Positions 58,687 to 64,000 of a stretch of 64,000 bases of DNA are shown in pieces (positions within the stretch are counted from its first letter, which is position 1; each line of letters starts with the position of its first letter). The notes under the pieces are model-generated. The model was not told where the DNA came from, ran no database searches, and was given only the letters and a program-made list of their open reading frames with translations. The position numbers and the translations under genes are program-made. The DNA lies in the NCBI GenBank assembly GCA_963377175.1, contig CAUJNA010003749.1:1507390-1571389 (forward strand). Direction: 5' to 3'. Source of the DNA: Effrenium voratum. Its lineage: Eukaryota; Sar; Dinophyceae; Suessiales; Symbiodiniaceae.

Positions 58687-58784
58687 CTTACTGTGGACGG
58701 ACGAAATCCATTTCGTACGCCTACAAACGCTATGGTTTCAACCATGGTTTCAACCTGTGAACGGATTTTGTCCATCCACAGTAT
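58687..58784. mobile_element. Family G MITE-like element
   Basis: It begins TTACTGTGGACGGACGAAAT and ends GATTTTGTCCATCCACAGTA. The interior is shorter. Confidence 0.87.
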
Positions 58785-59047
58785 CTCCATACCTCCGAAA
58801 CCCAGCTGCCCGTAGAAAAAAGTAAGCTCAGGCGATATCCCCAACAGCATGCGGTGCTCTTTTTAGTGCTCGCACCACCCCGCAGCCCTCGCAGAACCTT
58901 GTGGAACCTTACCTCAGGGCCGCCCCGGACCACCCCGGAGCCTATCTCGGCTGAGACCCCAAAGCTTTCAGCTGTTGGGGGGAAAAAACAATTCGATGAA
59001 GCCATGGGATGGCAGAAGGCGTCGGACACACATCAGGTAGCACCTCA

Positions 59048-59150
59048 TCGGTGGATTGGTGGTGTGGGAAGTTGAGCAGCTCCATTTCAAACCAAATGGG
59101 GAAGGTCCGCCCGGTCCAAACCACCAAACCAAACCACCAACTAGGAAGCC
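59048..59150. mobile_element. Family H-like element
   Basis: The right end CCAAACCACCAACTAGGAAG matches 46572. The left end GGTGGATTGGTGGTGTGG is its inverted counterpart. Confidence 0.6.
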
Positions 59151-59336
59151 AAACTTCCAGCAGATTTCCCTGGAAAAAGTAGACTTGGCTCCTACTCCCT
59201 ATTCTTGGTAGTTGAGTTTTGAAGCAACCGCCAAAACGAACAAAGAAGTGGAAAACGCCCAACGACAAAGGAAAACAGCAAGCGACTTCAGGAAATCCCC
59301 TCCGCAGTTCACATTGAAGGGTTGGCCATGCACTGC

Positions 59337-59390
59337 CTTCATCTTGCCCACGAAGACGTTGATGGCCGGGACGAAGTAACAATCACAGAC
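59337..59390 (-). CDS. Gene A exon 4: conserved VCDCYFVPAI segment
   Basis: Eighteen codons read VCDCYFVPAINVFVGKMK (residues 68-85), matching the conserved segment between the first core helix and the alpha-1 repeat of NCKX-type exchangers. The acceptor is AG|G. A GC donor after 59337 keeps phase 0. A GT donor three bases later would add one alanine and fits equally well. Downstream bases no longer resemble the family, so the exon clearly ends here. Confidence 0.88.
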
Positions 59391-61017
59391 CTCCGTTGAA
59401 CGGGGCTGGGTCAATCTCAAAGACCCCCATAGTCTCCAGGGGTACCTTCCATTTCCATTCTGATGCTTTCTAGAAATCGCAGGAAACCCAGGGAAAATGG
59501 CGATCGGCATTTGAAAAGAACAATGGTTGAACAGAATTGGAATCAACCCCTAGAATAGTGGCTTCTTTTCTTGTTTCCCTTCACAAACAACCCAAAGGTT
59601 GAACTGAAAAAAGGCTCGTTTCTCAAGATTACCCAATCCGTGAAAGTAGATGGCACAATTCCCTTCATGTGGGTGAAGGGGGTGACTAAACCAAAATCCG
59701 GAGATTGTGCCATCTAACACCCTAGGCGGTAAGGGAAACCAGCTCCAAAAAGCAAATCGTCGCACAAAACGGGAGGGTCTTTTTTGGGACACCTTTGTGG
59801 CGGAGGCATGTCCGACATCTGCAATCTCACCGTAAGATCTGGCTGGTTGGCCGGTGGCGGGACGCTTGTTTGTTGGAGAAGGAGAAGCCGCATCCAACAA
59901 AAAATATGGGGGTACCTTTCACTTCCATTCTTTCCAGGGATCCTTCTTTCTAAAAAACCTCAAAAAAAACCAGGGGAAACGGCCGGTTTTTTTTTGAAAA
60001 GAACGATGGTTGAAAATAATGGAGAATCAAACCCTAGAACGAGGGAATCGCCCCACTGGAGGGCCTGGGAATATGCAGGGCGGTTTCCCTGTGCCAGCCC
60101 TGCACAAATATGCCAACTTCCCATCTCTGGCCCCATTTGTGGCTCTTCCAAAGAGATGCTCTTGGTGAGCTGTTGGATTCTTCTCCAACAACTGGGTCCC
60201 TTTCGGACTCCCCGCATACATGATCGTCTTGCGCGCAAGCAATCGGAATCAAAACCGCAGGCCTTTCGCGAGCGTCATGCACGCGGCAGGAGTCAAACCC
60301 AGCTGCTCGCGTTTGAATTTTGCAACGCGGGTGTTGCGTTGATGTGAGGCAAACCTAGATGGTTCTTGTTTTTGCAAGGATTGTTGTGCGTAAGTGGCTT
60401 GTGTTTGCTTCAAGAACAAGCGATTGTTCGTGCTTATGCAAAACAACTTGCTAACAGGCAGGTGTCTCTGTGCGTGTTCGACAAACGCAGACATGTTTCT
60501 CCTGCTGTTTTTTTTTCTTTTTCTTTCGACAAAAGACATGTTCGCGAGGTGCGTGGGTGCGTGCTAGCAAAACGGCAACATGTTCTTAAGTTGCCTTGGT
60601 CGTCTGAATAAGCATGTTCTTAAGCTGTGTTTATGGAAAAGGCGTGATAGCACTTGCCCAACGACATTGAGCTTGCGACCTTTGCTTTGGCCCCGCAAGG
60701 TAAACCTATTTTGTGTGTTTTGTCCCGCGGGCAAGTGAGGTCCGCTTGACAATTGAGTGTTTCTCAATATAAAAAAAACCCTTTTGGTTGGCATTTCAGG
60801 GGAAACGCGGAGGACAACCAGCCAAGCTTGGTTGGCGCAATTCGGGTGGGAAAAAACTGAGGTGGGGCTAAACCTTAACTACCGAGGTGCGGCTCATGGG
60901 AACTACTACTAAACACTAAAAGCTAAAAGGCTAAGGGGATGGCTGGGAGCCACCAAGTTCTTGACACAACTCGGTTGTGAAAAACCAGGGGTGGGCTCAA
61001 GCTTAACTCCATGCCAC
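59391..61017. other. Gene A intron 3
   Basis: It carries two related repeats with the core CCATTCTTTCCAGGGATCC and GAACGATGGTTGAA (about 59440-59555 in inverted form, and 59910-60040). The open frames at 60.2-60.6 kb have no family likeness. Nothing else is recognised. Confidence 0.6.
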
Positions 61018-61097
61018 GTGGTGCTGCGCGAAGAACATGAAGGCAATGACGATGAACCAGAGGCATCCCACCGTTGTAGAAGGCTCCATGGCGACTC
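61018..61097 (-). CDS. Gene A exon 3: first membrane helix of the CaCA core
   Basis: The frame reads TTVGCLWFIVIAFMFFAQHH (about residues 48-67), a strongly hydrophobic helix. It is the counterpart of the helix that precedes the VCD-FVP segment in NCKX/NCX proteins. The acceptor is AG|G and the donor is GT directly after CAC CAC. Joined to exon 4 it gives MFFAQHHVCDCYFVP, which has the same spacing as this conserved stretch in animal K+-dependent exchangers. That spacing supports both borders. A family A element lies about 200 bp upstream in the transcript. Confidence 0.85.
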
Positions 61098-61302
61098 CTG
61101 TCCCAGCTGGGATCCTTGAGCCGAAGTCTGCCCGCTTTCAGATGGACCCCAAACGAAGAAACAGTCTCCCTTTTGGATTCCCTTTGAACCAACGTACCCT
61201 CAAAAAGCACATCCACACAGACATGGTTGCGGAGCCATGATCCTTTCTGCAATACCACAGCCCATTACCGATTCAGCTGGGAAGTTCATGGTCCTGAATG
61301 GG

Positions 61303-61469
61303 TTCTCCAGATTTGCGAGGTTAGAATAAGGGTACCAACTTGTTTTTTCTGTTGTTTTTTTGTTTAGTTTGTTTTTTCATTTTTCTTTTATCGGTTTTTG
61401 TCTATTTTCGTAGGGAACCCTCCCAACCAAAAAAGTTGGTGAGAAAGGGCACCTAGCTGGGGGACCTAG
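61303..61469. mobile_element. Family A element with T-rich insertion
   Basis: The GGTTAGAATAAGGGTACCAA core and the AGCTGGGGGACCTAG end are present, separated by an extra T-rich stretch. Confidence 0.75.
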
Positions 61470-61967
61470 GCATAGTCACTGCTCGTCACCAGGCAATGGC
61501 TCCCGAACGAGGCTCTGAATCCGAAGCTGGGCGTTCCGAACCCACTTCCCCCGCGTTTAGGGGAAATCCCGCGCTTGCGGGGGCCGTCCCCAAGTTTCCA
61601 CAAGTCGGCAGATACAAAACTCAGGTCCGCAGAACGTAAAGTGATAGGGCCATTGTCTAAAAAATCATCCCAAGTTCTGGGACCATTTTTTGTAAACCAC
61701 ACCATCCTTAAAGCCAGTCTTGAAGCCATTGACCAATTCGGCAGCACTCAGAAGCTATTGGTGCTTTGGCCGCCAAAGTCGGTTGAACTTCAGAGGGATG
61801 GGTGCAGACCCCAGAAACCATCCCAAAGGAGATGTGGGTTTATGGGATGGATATGTTCGTTTTGGGAAACGGCCCTAAACTCACGGACCCAACATTCCCA
61901 TTTTTCAACCCTGCCATCACCCAGCTTAACGGGAAAAATACTCCATTGGCCCAACAATTGATGTTTC

Positions 61968-62100
61968 AACAGGCATTTTTACATTCTACACCTGAACATT
62001 GCAACTTGTAAATGGTGGTGTCCATTTCTTTATTTCGGTGCTGAAAAAGCCACATGTTTCAAATGGTGGCAAAATGGAGATTCCTTTTAAGGAGCCCTGT
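61968..62100. mobile_element. Family F MITE-like element
   Basis: It contains ACACCTGAACATTGC-TTGTAAATGG, ATGTTTCAAATGGTGGC and CTTTTAAGGAGCCCTGT. Confidence 0.82.
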
Positions 62101-62296
62101 TCCAAAGAGAGCAAAAGGTAACTGAAACAAAGCTCTAGGTCCGCGGAGCGGACTTTTACTTTAAGGGGCCCTGGAGCCCTGGTTTCCTATGAACATAATC
62201 ATGATTACATTGATCTGCAACACCATGGCCCTGTTCCAAAGAGAGACCTTCCCCTTTTGTCCGCTTGAAGCAAAAACACTGAGAGGAGCCAAGGGC

Positions 62297-62372
62297 CCGG
62301 CACTGAGGCCACCTCTGTCTTCACGGAGGTGAGCAGATCCGCAGTGGCGGCGCTGCTGTACTGCACTAAGAC
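62297..62372 (-). CDS. Gene A exon 2: N-terminal region before the first exchanger helix
   Basis: This GC-rich island after a poly-T tract reads VLVQYSSAATADLLTSVKTE and a few more residues, with C/G-ending codons like the surer exons. The acceptor is AG|G at 62374-62373. A GC donor after 62297 gives phase 1, which matches the start of exon 3. A GT donor after the KTE codon is an alternative but needs an AG|C acceptor next. It would be residues 16-41, on the non-cytoplasmic side ahead of the first exchanger helix. No domain is recognisable in it. Confidence 0.5.
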
Positions 62373-62384
62373 CTCGCGTTTTTT

Positions 62385-62465
62385 TTTTTTTTTGTTTGTT
62401 TTTTTTTGTGTGGTTATATATATTATTTATTTATTTATTTATGTATTTATTTATTTATTTAGTAA
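62385..62465. repeat. Poly-T and TTTA microsatellite
   Basis: T runs are followed by TTTA repeats, upstream of exon 2 in transcript direction. Confidence 0.9.
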
Positions 62466-62539
62466 TAGCCCTAAAGAAAAGCGTTGAACCAAAGAAAAGC
62501 GCTTATGTTCTTTTTCTTCTATTTTTGTTGTACACAGTC

Positions 62540-62639
62540 CTCCATTTGCTTAAGTCGCCTGGAACAAAAAATCCAGTAGTGATAGATTCCCTTTAAAACC
62601 TACAGGGGAACATAAAACAAATCTTAACCAAATGGAAGT
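62540..62639. mobile_element. Family E MITE-like element
   Basis: It begins CTCCATTTGCTTAAG and ends CTTAACCAAATGGAAGTA, with CCAGTAGTGATAGATTCCCT between. It is nearly the same as 6968-7095 without the TA run. Confidence 0.87.
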
Positions 62640-63389
62640 AGTTCAGACTCAAAACATAAACCAAAACCCGACAATGTGATGTTCGGGTGTTGGGCAAATC
62701 ACAATCATTTATACACCCTTCAGACAAAGCCAGGTGTAAAACATATGGTCTGCTTCGTCATTTCGAAATATCTGAGTTTCGGTGCAAATTCAGATTTGCA
62801 ATTTGCGCCATGAGTTGAAAACCTTTGATCATTGGTTAGCAAGTTCATTCTGTATAGATTCATCGAAACAAATGAAACAAACATAACGTGACCCACAAAA
62901 TTCACCAACCTGAAGTCACGTAAGACACCTTCATGGGTTTGAGGTCAAACAAAAAACACGTTTCGAGGTCGCGACTTATTTTGCCCAAATCTCAAATACC
63001 CAAACTTGAAAATGCGGCCTACCACTGAGCCTTACTAAGACTACCACGGCATCCTTGTCTGGAATGCGCCTTTAGGACTCAATTTCAATGTTCAAGCAAT
63101 ACTTAAAACTGCCAAAAGGGGGAATATGGAGAATCCTGAAAAGGCGAGGCTCATTTGTCTTCTAAGGGTTGTTCCCCATTCTCTTCACCCATTAATCTCT
63201 TTTGAAGGGATTTCCGAATAGAATAGGGAAGGCCCAGCTTGCCATTCAGAGCCATACTACGGGTTCACCGGGGTTCACCAAATCCTGAACCAGCTGGTAG
63301 GTGGTTTGGTCCCAATAGGGCTTCATCTATCCCACTTAGCTTCAGCATTTGGCCCAACGGAAGCCTGGTTCTGGTTCTGAGCCGCTGGC

Positions 63390-63439
63390 AGTGCTGAGCA
63401 GCGCAAAAAGGGTGGCTCTTGACGACATCGCCATCGCAC
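63390..63439 (-). CDS. Gene A exon 1 (candidate): start codon and signal-like N-terminus of the exchanger
   Basis: A pyrimidine-rich run ending in CCCAG lies just before 63439, and an ATG follows after five bases (63434-63432). This layout would suit a spliced-leader trans-splicing acceptor, the normal way dinoflagellate mRNAs are capped. The frame reads MAMSSRATLFALLST, a basic then hydrophobic start like a signal peptide. A GC donor (63389-63388) would join it in phase 0 to exon 2. Frame and codon choice are compatible, but the exon is short, other frames are also open, and other donors are possible. The true 5' end could lie elsewhere or outside the window. Confidence 0.35.
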
Positions 63440-64000
63440 CTGGGACGAAAAAACATGCCCCCTGGCGCGTGTGTGCGTGTAACCCGCCTGAGTGCGATCA
63501 ATAGGGAGTCTCGAGTTGTTCTGACACAACTGCCTATCCCCCCTTTCGTTTCGCCAAACAAAACTCCCCCGGGTTTTGCCATGGAGCATCCAGAAAGCGC
63601 AGAAAGGGTACCTTTCTGAAAAGATTCCCCGCGGAGGCGTTTCAACGGAGGGAACCCAGGTATCCGGTCCTGAGTTGGTCCGCGCGGGAAAAAGGGGGAC
63701 TATGCGATCCATCAATTGGAGGCCGGTCTTCAGGGGAATTTACAGAAAGTCTGGTCTTCTCGAGTCCGGATTATCGGTCCGCGCGGGACAAGCCGGAGAA
63801 AAATGGAGGGAGCCTTTTGAAATGGACCATAGGATACGTTGACGGAGCTTTGGAGGACTCCAGGGTCGATGGAATCCTTGACTGAAAGAGTCCAGACCAA
63901 AACAGGATGTTTTGAATAAGAAGCCTAGTAGGACCATCCCATTGCATCACACTTCGCAATCAGGTCGGAGCTCTTCTTGTTACGACTTTCTCCAGCTTTC
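63440..64000. other. Right edge, upstream of gene A
   Basis: There are only short open frames in all phases and no family likeness. It could be intergenic DNA or a further intron. No promoter element was recognised, and dinoflagellate promoters rarely show a TATA box. Confidence 0.3.

Larger units (their letters stand above)
57330..59336. other. Gene A intron 4
   Basis: It holds a family G element (58687-58784) and a family H copy (about 59048-59150). The open frame at 57336-57878 (plus) is low-complexity Gln/Thr/Lys-rich sequence and is not taken as a gene. Confidence 0.6.
61098..62296. other. Gene A intron 2
   Basis: It contains a family A element (61303-61469) and a family F element (61968-62100). 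The remainder shows no coding pattern. Confidence 0.6.
62373..63389. other. Gene A intron 1 (if exon 1 is right)
   Basis: It holds a family E element (62540-62639), a TTTA microsatellite (about 62415-62462) and a poly-T run next to exon 2. Nothing else is recognised. Confidence 0.4.
17663..63439 (-). other. Gene A: whole transcription unit, Na+/Ca2+ (CaCA family) exchanger
   Basis: Nineteen exons join in one open frame of 1752 nt. The predicted protein would sit in a membrane and exchange Ca2+ for Na+ (possibly with K+). It has a possible signal peptide, one helix, alpha-1 (residues about 98-147), two helices, a loop of about 190 residues, two helices, alpha-2 (about 459-509) and three closing helices. 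All 18 introns end AG|G; 12 start GC and 6 start GT. Whether it is K+-dependent, and in which membrane it acts, cannot be read from the sequence. The superfamily call is firm and the subfamily call (NCKX or NCX) is open. Confidence 0.9.

Overview
The window looks like nuclear DNA of a dinoflagellate with a very large, repeat-rich genome. The main evidence is one long minus-strand gene cut into many small exons. When I joined them, every proposed intron ended in AG followed by G, and about two thirds began with GC instead of GT. Unusual donors plus an AG|G acceptor are a known dinoflagellate habit. Degenerate TTTAGGG (plant/dinoflagellate-type telomere) tracts fit as well. Genus and species cannot be decided from the sequence. 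No rRNA, tRNA, CRISPR array or bacterial-type operon was seen.

Gene A (minus strand, about 63439 down to 17663) encodes a Na+/Ca2+ exchanger-like protein of the cation/Ca2+ exchanger (CaCA) superfamily. I could join 19 exons into one frame of about 583 residues, from a possible signal-peptide start to a TGA stop. It has an N-terminal membrane half with the alpha-1 repeat, a long hydrophilic loop (exons 10-13), and a C-terminal membrane half with the alpha-2 repeat. Coding sequence fills about 4% of its 46 kb span. Introns run from about 0.85 to 10.6 kb.

Gene B (minus strand, left part, about 16.2 kb down to at least 4 kb) is a second split gene in the same orientation. Its small exons have the same GC/AG|G borders and encode Ala/Thr/Val/Gly-rich helical segments. 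I do not recognise it. It may run off the left edge.

The rest is intron and intergenic DNA packed with short inverted-repeat elements (MITE-like). At least eight families (called A-H here) each occur two to nine times, and there are single foldback hairpins. The largest mobile structure is a 6.3 kb foldback element at 28313-34654 with arms of about 2.6-2.9 kb. It sits inside an older family F element and is bordered by a TGG duplication. Other structures are a 2.5 kb AT-rich satellite (32-bp unit, turning into a 96-bp higher-order unit) in intron 7, two related elements carrying telomere-like repeats, and many microsatellites.

Exon coordinates come from reading frame, family resemblance and splice borders. 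They have not been checked against transcripts.
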